64,000 nucleotides of DNA from assembly GCF_963662735.1 (NCBI RefSeq), contig NZ_OY759744.1, forward strand, positions 1,282,153-1,346,152. Direction: 5' to 3'. The translations under genes were made by a program, and so were the position numbers. Shown here in pieces: positions 44,083-53,543 of this stretch. Positions within the stretch are counted from its first letter, which is position 1; each line of letters starts with the position of its first letter. The notes under the pieces were generated by a model. It saw nothing but the letters and a program-made list of their open reading frames with translations, made no database searches and had not been told where the DNA came from. The stretch comes from an uncultured Methanoregula sp. GTDB taxonomy: Archaea > Halobacteriota > Methanomicrobia > Methanomicrobiales > Methanospirillaceae.

Positions 44083-44265
44083 AATGATCTCCTGTTCATC
44101 GCACCTGTATTAATCTATCCGGAACTTCCGATCGCGTGCGATGTCTCGTATAGTTCTGACCGCTTTGCCATTTATAGGACATACTATCCCTGAGGTGAGT
44201 ATGCAAAGGCAAAGTGCTTTTTACTTGCATTTCGCATCTACCAGAAGGAGTACAGGAAGATACGT

Positions 44266-44451
44266 ATGCAGACTATTCTCAAAGTGCTGGGTTTCATAAT
44301 TGGATTGTTCGTTATCCTAAACGGTCTTTTTATTGTCATCATGCCGCCTTTTGGCGATGAACCTCAGGGCTATGCAATAATCGCTGTCGGGATCTTTATC
44401 CCCATTATCACGCTATACGTGGCCCGTATCGATGACCGGCGCGAAGCCTGA
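44266..44451 (+). CDS. 61-residue membrane protein
   Basis: Two hydrophobic helices (LKVLGFIIGLFVILNGLFIVI and YAIIAVGIFIPIITLYVA) joined by a short acidic loop; charged C-terminus (RIDDRREA). A GGAG/AGGA-rich leader precedes the ATG. Function unknown. Confidence 0.65.
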   Translation: MQTILKVLGFIIGLFVILNGLFIVIMPPFGDEPQGYAIIAVGIFIPIITLYVARIDDRREA

Positions 44452-44504
44452 ACCTGGCAATTGAATTAAAAATATCCTTTTTCGGACTCTAAAAAAGAAC
44501 GCGA

Positions 44505-45002
44505 TTAGTTGTACGTCCTGAACGGGACGTACTGGTCATAGATTTTTACTTTCTCGCCATTGGGGGTGACTGCCCAGACCTCAGCCCGGTCATTGTTCTG
44601 CCGGGTACCGGGAAGGGTGACGGTCTTTCCTACCGTGAACGGCTGGGTCATGGTGCCGGTTTCGACTACACCGTCAGACCGGGTGATCTTGATGTCCAGC
44701 TCCGGAATAAGGTTCTGGCCCTTGCCGCCGCGGAAGGTGGTGATGATCTGCGGGTCTATGGACTCTCCGTTGCTCTGGACCTGGACTTCGATGCTCCAGA
44801 TTGTCGGGAGGGTCTGGACCGGGCCGGGAGTTGTGGATGCTTCCGTTGCCTGCGGTGTCGGGGTTGCAGTTGCAACCGTTGTGATCTCCGGCGTGGGTGT
44901 CAGGGTTGCCTGCGGCGCTGCCTGCTGCTGGGCACAGCCGGCAGAGAGGGCAAATATCATGCAGAGCATGAGCGCAAGTGCGATAGAAAAGATCTTTTTC
45001 AT
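44505..45002 (-). CDS. Lipoprotein with Thr/Pro linker
   Basis: 165 residues. Lipobox Ser-Ala-Gly-Cys at about residues 20-23, a Thr/Pro/Ala-rich linker (about 25-65), then a compact beta-rich domain (about 66-165) with IWSIEVQVQSNGESIDPQ. No known enzyme family; probably surface-exposed. Confidence 0.78.
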   Translation of the reverse strand: MKKIFSIALALMLCMIFALSAGCAQQQAAPQATLTPTPEITTVATATPTPQATEASTTPGPVQTLPTIWSIEVQVQSNGESIDPQIITTFRGGKGQNLIPELDIKITRSDGVVETGTMTQPFTVGKTVTLPGTRQNNDRAEVWAVTPNGEKVKIYDQYVPFRTYN

Positions 45003-45178
45003 GCCGGATGGTTGCCCATGATGGTATTTGAGGATTGTGCCCGTGGAGGTACAATGTTCTCGCGCTCCCGTCCCAAAGATCCCGTTTTCAGCCTGGTTTT
45101 ACTGTAAAACACGGATTTTATCCGGGCAAAACCGGGCTGGTTCGAAATACATATCAGGAACGGTGACGACGAGATACT

Positions 45179-45739
45179 ATGGATAATCATCATCATCTTC
45201 GCTGGAAATCAATGCTCGTGCTGGGACTGCTCTGTGCCATTGTCGGGCTCTTCCTGTTGTTCTTCCCGGGTGCAGTAACCCTGTTCTTTTTGCAGATCGC
45301 AGGCTTTGTCATCATCCTGCTCTCCGGGGTCTTCATCGTTGAAGGCCTCTTCATCGATACCGAGGGAATGTCGAAGTGGGTCGTCCTTTGCCTGGGAATT
45401 GCCGGCGTTCTGGTCGGGATCCTGGCAATTGCAGCAGCCGTGCTTTTCATTGTTGCAGCAGGCCTCCTTCTGGGGGTATTCCTCATTCTCTTCGGTATCG
45501 GGGAAACGGTCCTCGGGTTTGCCCTGGTTGTGGCCGAACCGATGGTCCGGTTCGTGATCGCAATCCTTGGGATCCTTGCTGTCGTAGTCGGGGTCTTCCT
45601 ACTCCTTCACCCGGCGTCGGGAATCGAGGTTATTGCAATCCTTCTCGGCCTGTATCTTTTCGTTTTTGGCCTCATGCAGGTCTCGCACGGGCTCAACGAG
45701 CGCCAGATAGAAGAGAATACTGTTATCAAACACCTCTGA
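45179..45739 (+). CDS. HdeD/DUF308 family membrane protein
   Basis: 186 residues, six membrane helices in pairs with the repeated Gly-rich pattern of the HdeD/DUF308 family (LLCAIVGLFLLFFPG, then repeated GVFLLLHP). His-rich N-terminus (MDNHHHLRW). In bacteria HdeD relates to acid or envelope stress; the archaeal role is unknown. T-run terminator after the gene. Confidence 0.85.
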   Translation: MDNHHHLRWKSMLVLGLLCAIVGLFLLFFPGAVTLFFLQIAGFVIILLSGVFIVEGLFIDTEGMSKWVVLCLGIAGVLVGILAIAAAVLFIVAAGLLLGVFLILFGIGETVLGFALVVAEPMVRFVIAILGILAVVVGVFLLLHPASGIEVIAILLGLYLFVFGLMQVSHGLNERQIEENTVIKHL

Positions 45740-45752
45740 ACAAGAGGATCTC

Positions 45753-45759
45753 TTTTTTT
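45753..45759 (+). terminator. Seven-T run after hdeD-like gene
   Basis: T-run 14 bases after the stop codon at 45739. Confidence 0.5.
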
Positions 45760-45875
45760 ATTCACAGAATACGGCAGTGATTTCCGGAAATCCCGGAGCA
45801 CAATGATAGTGGCCCTTTGAGATATCTCGTGCGGAATCCCACAAGGGAAAAAATGGAAAATTTTGTTGATTCTGA

Positions 45876-47474
45876 TTACCGCTTGCCTGCCGATGCCGGT
45901 TCTATCCCGGTTGGCTGGTTGCGGATGGTCCGCTCTTTCATGATGGTGTAGACATCGTTTGCGTGTTCTTTTGGCACCTCGACAAACGAATAGGAATCGA
46001 GGATCCGGATTGCCCCGATCGCTTTACCTGGTATCCCGGTCTCACCAGCAATGGCCCCGACAATATCTTTTGGGGCCACCTTGTGCTGCCTGCCTACCGC
46101 AAGGAAGAACCGGACCATGCCCACCTCTGCACCGGTGTCAGCAAAATCCACTTCCTGCCGCTTCTCTGCTGCCGGTTCGCTGCCGGCTTCCATCTGTATT
46201 TTCAGGAGTGCCGCAGCGATCTCGATTGTCTGGAGGTCGCCTTCGGTCTCATTCTCAATGATGCGGATATACTGCTCAAGTCCGCCTGCTGTAATGACCT
46301 CGTGAACCTTGTCGATCATTGCACGGGTGCGGGTCTCGGCCACATCGCTTTCCGAAGGTACCGGGATGCGGGGGATCTGGACCTTGGCATAGTGCATGAT
46401 CTCGCGGAGCTTGGTAAAGTCCCGGGGGGCTACGAAGGTGATTGCTTTTCCACTCTTACCGGCCCTGCCGGTCCTGCCGATGCGGTGGACGTAGTACTCG
46501 ACATCCTGCGGGACATCGTAGTTGATGACGATGTCGACATCGTCAACATCGATACCGCGTGCAGCGACATCAGTTGCGATCAGGATATCGATGGATCCTT
46601 TGCGGAATCCGCCCATGACCCGGTCCCGCTGGGACTGCTTCATGTCGCCGTGCAGCTCATCCGCACGGTACCCGCGGGCCCGGACTTTCCCTGAAAGTTC
46701 TTCTGCCCTGCGCTTGGTGTTGCAGAAGATGATGGCAAGCTGGGGGTCTTCGAGATCGATGAGCCGGCAGAGCACATCGAGCTTCTCCCGGTCTTTTACC
46801 TCGATATAGGACTGGGATATCTGCGGGACCGTGAGTTCTGCATACTGGACGCGGACAAACTCAGGCTTGTTCTGGAAGCGCTTGGAGATCTCAATGATAG
46901 GCTGAGGGAGCGTTGCCGAGAAGAGGAGGGTCTGCCGGTTCTGGGGGACCTTTTTTAAGATGATCTCGATATCGTCGCGGAAGCCCATATCGAGCATCTG
47001 GTCGGCCTCATCGAGCACCACGGTTGCGACATCGTCGAGCCTGAGGGTGCGCCGGTTGAGGTGGTCCATGACCCGCCCGGGGGTACCGATAACGATGTGG
47101 ACCCCCGTCTGGAGTGCCCTGAGCTGCCGTTCAATGGGCTGGCCGCCGTAAACCGGCAGCACAATTATGCGGGGCATATGGGCGAGAAGGCTTGAGAATT
47201 CTTCGGCAATCTGGATGCAGAGTTCCCGGGTGGGACAAAGCACGATTGCCTGGACTGATCTTCGTGTCGGGTCGATCTTCTCGATGACGGGGATACCGAA
47301 CGCCGCAGTCTTGCCGGTGCCGGTCTGGGCCTGGGCGGTCACATCGCGCCCTGCCTGGATGAGGGGGATTGCTAATGCCTGAATAGGCGAGGGCTCTTCA
47401 AAGCCCATATCTTCTATGGCTTTCCCGACTTCCTTTGACAGGTTAAAGTCGGAAAACTGTATACGGGAATTCAT
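45876..47474 (-). CDS. deaD: DEAD-box RNA helicase with DbpA-type RNA-binding domain
   Basis: 532 residues. Motifs in order: Q motif, AQTGTGKT (I), PTRELCIQ (Ia), TPGR, VLDEADQML (II), SATLP (III), then ARGIDVDDVD (V) and HRIGRTGRAG (VI). The C-terminal part from about residue 440 (VRFFLAVGRQHKVAPKDIVGAI, then YSFVEVP) is a DbpA/CsdA-type RRM. Likely unwinds RNA during ribosome assembly or cold stress. ATG has GGTGATG upstream. Confidence 0.95.
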   Translation of the reverse strand: MNSRIQFSDFNLSKEVGKAIEDMGFEEPSPIQALAIPLIQAGRDVTAQAQTGTGKTAAFGIPVIEKIDPTRRSVQAIVLCPTRELCIQIAEEFSSLLAHMPRIIVLPVYGGQPIERQLRALQTGVHIVIGTPGRVMDHLNRRTLRLDDVATVVLDEADQMLDMGFRDDIEIILKKVPQNRQTLLFSATLPQPIIEISKRFQNKPEFVRVQYAELTVPQISQSYIEVKDREKLDVLCRLIDLEDPQLAIIFCNTKRRAEELSGKVRARGYRADELHGDMKQSQRDRVMGGFRKGSIDILIATDVAARGIDVDDVDIVINYDVPQDVEYYVHRIGRTGRAGKSGKAITFVAPRDFTKLREIMHYAKVQIPRIPVPSESDVAETRTRAMIDKVHEVITAGGLEQYIRIIENETEGDLQTIEIAAALLKIQMEAGSEPAAEKRQEVDFADTGAEVGMVRFFLAVGRQHKVAPKDIVGAIAGETGIPGKAIGAIRILDSYSFVEVPKEHANDVYTIMKERTIRNQPTGIEPASAGKR

Positions 47475-47595
47475 GTCGCATCACCATTTGGTGTGCGAGC
47501 TCATAAGATGGCGCACTGAAACAAGTATGGTTCCGGCACGTTGTTCCATCCGCCGGGTATTTATGCCGGTACAGGAGAGTGGGTATTGGTAGAAC

Positions 47596-48177
47596 ATGAC
47601 CCTGAAAGTTGTTGCATTCAACGGCAGCGCAAGGAAAGACGGGAACACAGCGATTCTTGTCAATGAGGTATTCCGTGCCCTCAAGAAGGAGAAGATCAAG
47701 ACCGAGCTCATCCAGCTTGCGGGAAAGAAGATCCGGGGCTGTATCGCGTGCGGAAAGTGTTTTGAGAGGCAGGATAAGATGTGCGCGGTCAAAGCAGACA
47801 TCGCAAATGAGTGCATAGAGAAGATGCTGGATGCCGATGGGATTATCCTTGCATCCCCCACCTATTTTGCCGATGTCTCAACCGAGATGAAAGCCCTTAT
47901 CGATCGGGCGGGATACGTGGCAAAGGCCAACGACGATATGTTCCGGCGGAAAGTCGGCGCTGCAGTGGTTGCAGTGCGCAGGGGAGGAGCTATCCACGCG
48001 TTCGACACCATGAACCACTTCTTCTTCATCAGCCAGATGGTTGTTCCCGGATCATCCTACTGGAATGTGGGGATCGGTCGGGCTGCAGGGGAAGTGAGTG
48101 AGGACGAGGAAGGCCTCATGACCATGAAAGTGCTCGGCGAGAACATGGCCTGGCTCCTCAAAAAACTGGAAGAATAA
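47596..48177 (+). CDS. Iron-sulfur flavoprotein (ISF-like)
   Basis: 193 residues, flavodoxin-like NADPH-dependent FMN reductase fold with FNGSARKDGNT phosphate loop and SPTYFADVSTEMKALIDR. The compact cysteine motif C-x2-C-x2-C-x7-C at about 49-62 is the ISF signature for a [4Fe-4S] cluster. In methanogens ISF passes electrons between ferredoxin and O2/H2O2 or other acceptors. Terminator hairpin follows. Confidence 0.88.
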   Translation: MTLKVVAFNGSARKDGNTAILVNEVFRALKKEKIKTELIQLAGKKIRGCIACGKCFERQDKMCAVKADIANECIEKMLDADGIILASPTYFADVSTEMKALIDRAGYVAKANDDMFRRKVGAAVVAVRRGGAIHAFDTMNHFFFISQMVVPGSSYWNVGIGRAAGEVSEDEEGLMTMKVLGENMAWLLKKLEE

Positions 48178-48190
48178 CATTTCTTCAGGA

Positions 48191-48224
48191 GAGGATCACG
48201 ATCCTCCCCCACTGCAATTTTTTT
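48191..48224 (+). terminator. Hairpin plus T-run after ISF gene
   Basis: Perfect inverted repeat GAGGATC/GATCCTC (48191-48206) followed by a seven-T run (48218-48224). Confidence 0.6.
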
Positions 48225-48362
48225 ATTATTTTGGCCTCATCGGGAAACGGCTTGGTAGGGGGATGGATGTTGTAGAGAATCTGCACCCCCGGTATCCATG
48301 TCTGCCCGGAGCAGGCAACCGTGATGTGGTATTGTTACTGTCTCTCCGTTTGGAAAAACAGT

Positions 48363-49106
48363 TCAAACTTCAATAGTCAGTCCGTCGGTAGCGACAATGA
48401 GTGTGGGGAACTTCGGTAAGAACCGCTCCTGTACGGCCCTTCGCTCTCCGAGTGACTTGTAAACTTCTGCACCGAAGTGAGTGAGTGCAAGCCGTTTTGC
48501 TTTTGCCCGTCGCGCAATCCCGATTGCGTTCTCCGGGTTAAGGTGGGGCCAGCCGGGGCTCTCCTCCCCGCTTTTCAGGCCACATTCAGTAATGAGCAGA
48601 TCGGCGTCCTGTCCGAGTGTCACGGCATTGTCACAGACACCGGTATCGGTACAGTAGGTGATCACTTTTCCATCAATTTCCAGCCGGTACCCGAAACAGG
48701 GGGCCGGATGAACGAGCGGCAGGCACGTAACTTTGAACGGGAGATTGTGCTCCCCGGCCGAGAGCTCCTGAACCTTCACAGAGAAGGGGAGATCATTGAG
48801 GGGAACCGTGAACGGTTCGGCAACGAAACGGTCAAGGAGTCCTGCGCTTCCCGGCTGACCATAGATCGTGAGTCCGGCTTTGAACCGGAATTTACAGAGT
48901 GCGTGGAGCCCGGCAATATGGTCGATATGGAAATGACTTAAAAAAAGGCAGACTGGTTTTTTCTGTGAGATGTACTGGTCTGCCTTGGCGATGCCGTTAC
49001 CAGCATCGAACAGGATATCGTATTCTTCCGATTGTATAAGTACAGAAACCGTGTTGCCGGTCGTTGTGTCGAACCAGCCGTTGGTTCCAAGGAACGTCAC
49101 CTGCAT
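48363..49106 (-). CDS. Metallo-beta-lactamase fold hydrolase
   Basis: 247 residues. Metal motif HFHIDHIAG, then VHPAPCFGYRLE, CTDTG (third ligand Asp) and LTHFGAE (last His) match RNase Z/ElaC-like MBL hydrolases. It lacks the tRNA exosite arm, so tRNase Z itself is unlikely. ATG at 49106 (MQVTFLGTNGW) chosen by family start. Confidence 0.85.
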   Translation of the reverse strand: MQVTFLGTNGWFDTTTGNTVSVLIQSEEYDILFDAGNGIAKADQYISQKKPVCLFLSHFHIDHIAGLHALCKFRFKAGLTIYGQPGSAGLLDRFVAEPFTVPLNDLPFSVKVQELSAGEHNLPFKVTCLPLVHPAPCFGYRLEIDGKVITYCTDTGVCDNAVTLGQDADLLITECGLKSGEESPGWPHLNPENAIGIARRAKAKRLALTHFGAEVYKSLGERRAVQERFLPKFPTLIVATDGLTIEV

Positions 49107-49214
49107 AGTACCGTGTTGGCTCTCCCCCTTCAAAAAGAACCCGGTGCGGGTGCGAGGTATTTTTATTCTTTCCTGTCGATGCTCGATAATCAGATAATAC
49201 AATGGAGTTATCTC

Positions 49215-50114
49215 ATGAACCGATACCTGTTCTGTACTATAATACTTGCAGTTCTGGCCTGCTGTGTTGCCCTCCCGGCTTCAGCAGTGATCCAGGAAGT
49301 CACTCTGAAGGGTGCAATTGCCACGGTGAACGCTCCAAAAAATACCCTGACGATTGAAAACCCGCTCCAGTATGGCTGCAATTATCCTGCGAGTGGATCG
49401 CCTGTATGTACGTATACTCCCATGAGTACTTCGGCCCTTACGGGGACAGCGCCGGACCCGGCTGTGTTCTCGATTTTTAAGACCGGCGATCCTGTAGTGG
49501 CCACGAGTCTTGGCGGTGCCGGTGAGACCTGGATAACGCTTGCAAAACTCTACGGCTCGCGCCCTTTCGAGGAATACGTTACAGATATTGTCGGGGATGC
49601 GACAACTATTCCTACTCCGCTTGCGGGGAACTACAGCCTTGCCATGATTACGAATCCAGACTGTACGAAATGTACCGGGACAATCTGCACGGCAGGCTCT
49701 GCATCCGTTGCTATCCGGAGTGATGACCGGGTTGTCGCCAACAAGACCCTCCTGCCAGGGGAAGTTCTCTCGTTCAATGGCCGGAACGATGGATCAAGCG
49801 TCTCTGTGACCTTTGTGAATGGCCAGGCGCTTCCTGATCGCTGCCAGCAGCAAACTGTCAGTATTATAGGTGGTGCCCAGCCTGTTTCCGATTATATCAT
49901 TAAAGTTGTGCCGCCGATCAGTATGAGCGTTCGCGATACCAGGACCGCCAGTACGACCCGGCCGGACGAGGCCCTGACTCCCCTGACGGCAACTGCTGCT
50001 CCCGGGGCCCCGGCTGCGATCCCCGTCCAGACGCAGAAATCCGGTAGTATGCCCTTTGCCGTAATCGGAGCGTTAAGCATTGTGGCGTTGATACTTGCAA
50101 TAAGGAAGTCGTAG
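49215..50114 (+). CDS. Secreted surface protein with C-terminal anchor
   Basis: 299 residues. Signal peptide (FCTIILAVLACCVALPASA), a central domain with Cys residues (CNYPASGSPVC, CTKCTGTIC) that may form disulfides, a Thr/Ala/Pro stalk and a C-terminal helix with a basic end. GGAG lies seven bases before the ATG. Function unknown. Confidence 0.8.
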   Translation: MNRYLFCTIILAVLACCVALPASAVIQEVTLKGAIATVNAPKNTLTIENPLQYGCNYPASGSPVCTYTPMSTSALTGTAPDPAVFSIFKTGDPVVATSLGGAGETWITLAKLYGSRPFEEYVTDIVGDATTIPTPLAGNYSLAMITNPDCTKCTGTICTAGSASVAIRSDDRVVANKTLLPGEVLSFNGRNDGSSVSVTFVNGQALPDRCQQQTVSIIGGAQPVSDYIIKVVPPISMSVRDTRTASTTRPDEALTPLTATAAPGAPAAIPVQTQKSGSMPFAVIGALSIVALILAIRKS

Positions 50115-50276
50115 GTCTCTTTTCTTATAACGCAGGGGAATTATTCCCCCTCCTGGTTTTTCTGCGGGGATTATACCAGGTGACAGAAATTATTGTCCGT
50201 GGTCTCGAAACATTTTTTATGCTGAACATTTTACAGAATTTTATTCAGGGAAGCGACCGAACGGAGGTGAGATCGG

Positions 50277-50486
50277 ATGGGAAGAGGACGAGCAGATCCA
50301 ACCGGGCACCGTGGGGGCAAAGGGTGCGGAGTGTATGGCATACGGGACAAAAATGATGAGCCAAGGGATCCCACCGTGAATGAAATCGATCCCCGTTGTT
50401 ATGTGTGGGATCCGGCTGAAGAGCAACTGGACCCGGCCCATGAGGATTATCTGTGGCCGGAATACGAAGATGAAAATGATGACTGA
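50277..50486 (+). CDS. 69-residue acidic protein, unknown
   Basis: Starts with a basic Gly/Arg-rich stretch and ends highly acidic (EYEDENDD). A strong GGAGGTGA site eight bases before the ATG supports it. No family recognised. Confidence 0.65.
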   Translation: MGRGRADPTGHRGGKGCGVYGIRDKNDEPRDPTVNEIDPRCYVWDPAEEQLDPAHEDYLWPEYEDENDD

Positions 50487-50601
50487 ATTCCGGAATTTTT
50501 ATCAATGGAATTGTTTTTCGACTTGATCCGGGTTTTTTAAACCGGGATTTTTGTTTTCATCTCTTTCTTTTCAGAAGAGTGCCCGGTTTTTGTTAAAAAA
50601 A

Positions 50602-51174
50602 TTAGTATAGGACATTTACGCCCTGGATTGAAGCCGGGACGGTTCGGGAGATCGAGAATGACGATCCGACAGCCGGTTTGATTTCAAGAGAGAATTGATT
50701 ATCCTTGAGAATCGGGTGTGTCGGTTTAGCGCTTATCTCGAACTGTTCACCCTTTTCAAGAACGTCATCAGCAGTCATCTGGTTCTGGACCGCACCGATA
50801 ACCCACTCTCCCCCAGAGATCCCTGTTCCTGTAGGGGTTACGTGCCTGAGAGTCTCCAGTGAGGTGGAGTTACTGTAGGTTATTGAGACTTTATCGAAAT
50901 CGATTGCAGATCCCCCTGCGGCAAGTCCGACCGTGAAATTGATAGTATCAATCGAGACTCCTGGGGTGCCTGTGCCATAGACATTACCGGATATCTGAAG
51001 TGTTGAGCTGGCCTGCTCGACACCGGTGTGGATGACTTCCTGACTTTTCTGCGTAGTGAAGAACCCGGCGCCGAGTATAACGTACGCGAAGACTGATGCG
51101 ACGACAACGAATGCAACAAGAACGATCGCTGCCTCAAGGCCGGTAAATGCATTATCAATGTGAGCGGATTTCAT
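50602..51174 (-). CDS. Archaellin (flagellin)
   Basis: 190 residues with a class III signal peptide: short basic start, cleavage before FTGLEAAIVL, then one hydrophobic helix (VAFVVVASVFAYVILGAGFF), as in archaellin FlaB. Assembled into the archaellum after cleavage by FlaK. The rest is a beta-rich domain with many Ser/Thr and several N-x-S/T sites (NFT, NST). No other fla gene is nearby, so it is a solitary copy. A type IV pilin is the alternative. Confidence 0.88.
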   Translation of the reverse strand: MKSAHIDNAFTGLEAAIVLVAFVVVASVFAYVILGAGFFTTQKSQEVIHTGVEQASSTLQISGNVYGTGTPGVSIDTINFTVGLAAGGSAIDFDKVSITYSNSTSLETLRHVTPTGTGISGGEWVIGAVQNQMTADDVLEKGEQFEISAKPTHPILKDNQFSLEIKPAVGSSFSISRTVPASIQGVNVLY

Positions 51175-52145
51175 AATTCACCTGTGTGGACTGAAGAGAT
51201 TCAGTGCTCCTAGTGATAAAATGTACTATTTGTATATATAACTAACTCACAATATTCAGCACAAAATATTGAATTTTCAGCATTTCAATCAATATCCGTG
51301 GGCTTATAGAGAAACCCAGTCCTAATTTCTGGAAAGTAAATAAGGAGTCTGAAATAGATGTTATTGAAATTTTTTTATGATTACTGATGGCTTCCAGACC
51401 CGTTGTAACCGGTATCTCAGAACCTGTGACAAAAACCGATTGAGTACCCGTGAATGAATGAGTAGTGAGAAACCGGGGAACGCTGCCATAGATACCCGAG
51501 AATCCGCTATGACAGAATCCTCTAACTCTCATAGAAAAATCGAAGTAATCACTTCCTTTTGGGAATATTCAGCTGGAGTATTCTCTCTCCGGCATAGAGT
51601 TTTTTGTTGACCTCCTCTTCGAGAAGGTCTTTTATAATCTGTTCGATAATGCGCTTCGGTACGGGAGTAAGAAAATGACTATGATCCGGGTTCTTACAAA
51701 ACCGGCCAAATACCATATGCTCCTGATTATTGAGGATGACGGTGTTGAAATCCCCTTAAGGAACAAGGTAAAATTGTTCGATCGCAGCTTTGGGAAAAAT
51801 GCCGGTCTGGGTCTCTTTTGGTCCGGGAGATCCTCGCCATCACCGGTTTGACGATCGGGGAACTTGGCAAGCCCGGTAAGGGAGCCCGGTTCGAGATCCG
51901 GGTACCAAGAACTGCATTCCGGTATAGGGATGTTATGCCATTGTCAGAGCCTGATGCACCCTCTGCCCCATCCCATTAACCAGACCGTCGTATTCCCGGT
52001 ATATCTTTCTACAGGAGTACTGGTTGTTATTCTGTCGATGGATTGTGAAAGAAATAGATTAGCATTCAAATGGGTCAGGTGAACGTAATTCCAGGGGAAT
52101 GCGCAACCGTCATGAAACCGGGCACCAGTCCTTTTGAATTTTACC
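51175..52145. other. 970-base region with a histidine-kinase relic
   Basis: Left part (51175-51548) shows no gene; the minus frame 51242-51532 lacks family likeness. The right part holds a frameshifted histidine-kinase fragment (51549-51979). 51980-52145 appears empty. Confidence 0.55.
51549..51979 (+). pseudogene. Sensor histidine kinase C-terminal fragment, frameshifted
   Basis: Only the HATPase_c end of a histidine kinase remains. In one frame: LSGIEFFVDLLFEKVFYNLFDNALRYG (N box), LLIIEDDGVEIP (G1, with Glu for Gly) and GLGLF (G2). In the next frame: LVREILAITGLTIGELG and GKGARFEIRVP to a TAA at 51977. The shift falls in the T-run at 51816-51819, one T lost. An in-frame stop at 51546 cuts it off upstream, so sensor and DHp domains are missing. 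Confidence 0.8.
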
Positions 52146-52487
52146 TCACACTATCGAAAAGATGCGGTTCATGATGAGAATCGCAATGACCCAGATTCCG
52201 TATGCACAACTGAGACTTAAAAAGAGACTGAGCCGGGATAACAGTAGCCAGAATATTATGAGAAATATTAAGGTGGGGATTGCGAACCAGAACGCTGAAA
52301 TAACAAGCTGTCGTGTCATTTCGCCGCCCAGTTCGGAATACGTGAAAAGGAACGCGAGTGTTGTTATGATTGGTGCCGCTGCAAGCATGCCGCCGTACCT
52401 GGGATCTGCATGATCAGCAAGGAATGTCACCCCGACAATGACACTTCCGCCAATAAAAAATTTCAGGAGAGTGTAGAGATAATCCAT
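52146..52487 (-). CDS. DUF3147/GlpM-like membrane protein
   Basis: 113 residues, four membrane helices, with LLKFFIGGSVIVGVTFLAD at the N-terminus and the Ala/Pro-rich turn AAAPIITT between helices, as in the GlpM/DUF3147 family. Function unknown. AAGGG before the ATG at 52487. Confidence 0.72.
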   Translation of the reverse strand: MDYLYTLLKFFIGGSVIVGVTFLADHADPRYGGMLAAAPIITTLAFLFTYSELGGEMTRQLVISAFWFAIPTLIFLIIFWLLLSRLSLFLSLSCAYGIWVIAILIMNRIFSIV

Positions 52488-52633
52488 CCCTTGGATCATT
52501 TCCGCGTGAGGATAAAAACCCGGTCCTTGCCCTTGTCAGTACCAGTTTTTCTGGCCGGTTTCGTATAATATTCCCGTGGTCATTGTCCCCGATCACAAGC
52601 CCTAATAGTTCCTGCACCGGATAATCTGGTACA

Positions 52634-53488
52634 ATGCAGGGAGAAAATGTGGTAAGAGTCGGAGTCCATGTCTCAATCGCCGGTTCGCTCGATCTCGCGG
52701 TAGACCGGGCTCTGGACGCAGGGTGCGATGTCTTCCAGATGTTTTCGCGTAACCCCCGGGGCTGGAATTATCTTCCACTATCAGTGGAAGTCACAGAACT
52801 TTTCCGGAAGAAGATCAAAACAACTGGTATCCTGCCCGTGGACCACATGCCCTACCTCCCCAACCTTGCATCCCCCAAGCCCGAGGTGTACGAGAAGTCG
52901 GTTGCCACTCTCACTGCTGAATTGGACCGGTGTGGGAGTCTCGGCATTCCTTATCTCGTTACTCATCTTGGTCACCACCTTGGTGATGGGATGGCCGGCG
53001 GCAGGGAACGAGTTATCCGGGCGATCGATACGGCTCTTGCCGGTTCAGAGAGCCCTGCGATGCTCCTTCTTGAAAATACGGCAGGAGAGAAAAACAGTGT
53101 GGGGAGCAGTTTCGAGCATATTCGCGGAATACTGGATGGCCTCTCCGACAAAAAACGGATCGGTATCTGCTTTGATACCTGCCATGCCTTCGCTGCCGGC
53201 TACGAACTCCGGACTCCGGAAGGGATCGATGAGACGCTCAGACAGTTTGAAGAGCAGATCGGCCTGAGAAACCTCAAGGTAATCCACCTCAACGATACAA
53301 AAGGCGAAAAAGGCAGCGGCCTTGACCGGCACGAGCACATCGGGATGGGTTTCATTACTGAGAACGGCTTCCGGCACATCCTTCACAACAAGGTTTTTGC
53401 GGCTCTCCCCCTTGTCTGCGAGACACCGGTAGATGACCGCAGGGATGACCGTGGCAATATCCAGATGGTCCGAAACCTCGCCCGGTAA
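52634..53488 (+). CDS. nfo: Deoxyribonuclease IV (AP endonuclease)
   Basis: 284 residues, TIM-barrel AP endonuclease of the Nfo family; cleaves abasic sites in base excision repair. Metal motifs: HVSIAGSL, THLGHHLG, LLENTAGEKNSVG (Glu ligand), CFDTCHAFAAG, HLNDTKGEKGSGLDRHEHIG and CETPVDD. All zinc-ligand positions look intact. A T-run (53509-53514) follows. Confidence 0.95.
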   Translation: MQGENVVRVGVHVSIAGSLDLAVDRALDAGCDVFQMFSRNPRGWNYLPLSVEVTELFRKKIKTTGILPVDHMPYLPNLASPKPEVYEKSVATLTAELDRCGSLGIPYLVTHLGHHLGDGMAGGRERVIRAIDTALAGSESPAMLLLENTAGEKNSVGSSFEHIRGILDGLSDKKRIGICFDTCHAFAAGYELRTPEGIDETLRQFEEQIGLRNLKVIHLNDTKGEKGSGLDRHEHIGMGFITENGFRHILHNKVFAALPLVCETPVDDRRDDRGNIQMVRNLAR

Positions 53489-53543
53489 CCTCGGTTCCTG
53501 AGATACCCTTTTTTATTTTGCATGGAAACCACCTTTTGCGATC

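Noticed and set aside
51242..51532. 96-codon minus frame beside the kinase relic
   Set aside because: No start signals, no hydrophobic or conserved pattern.
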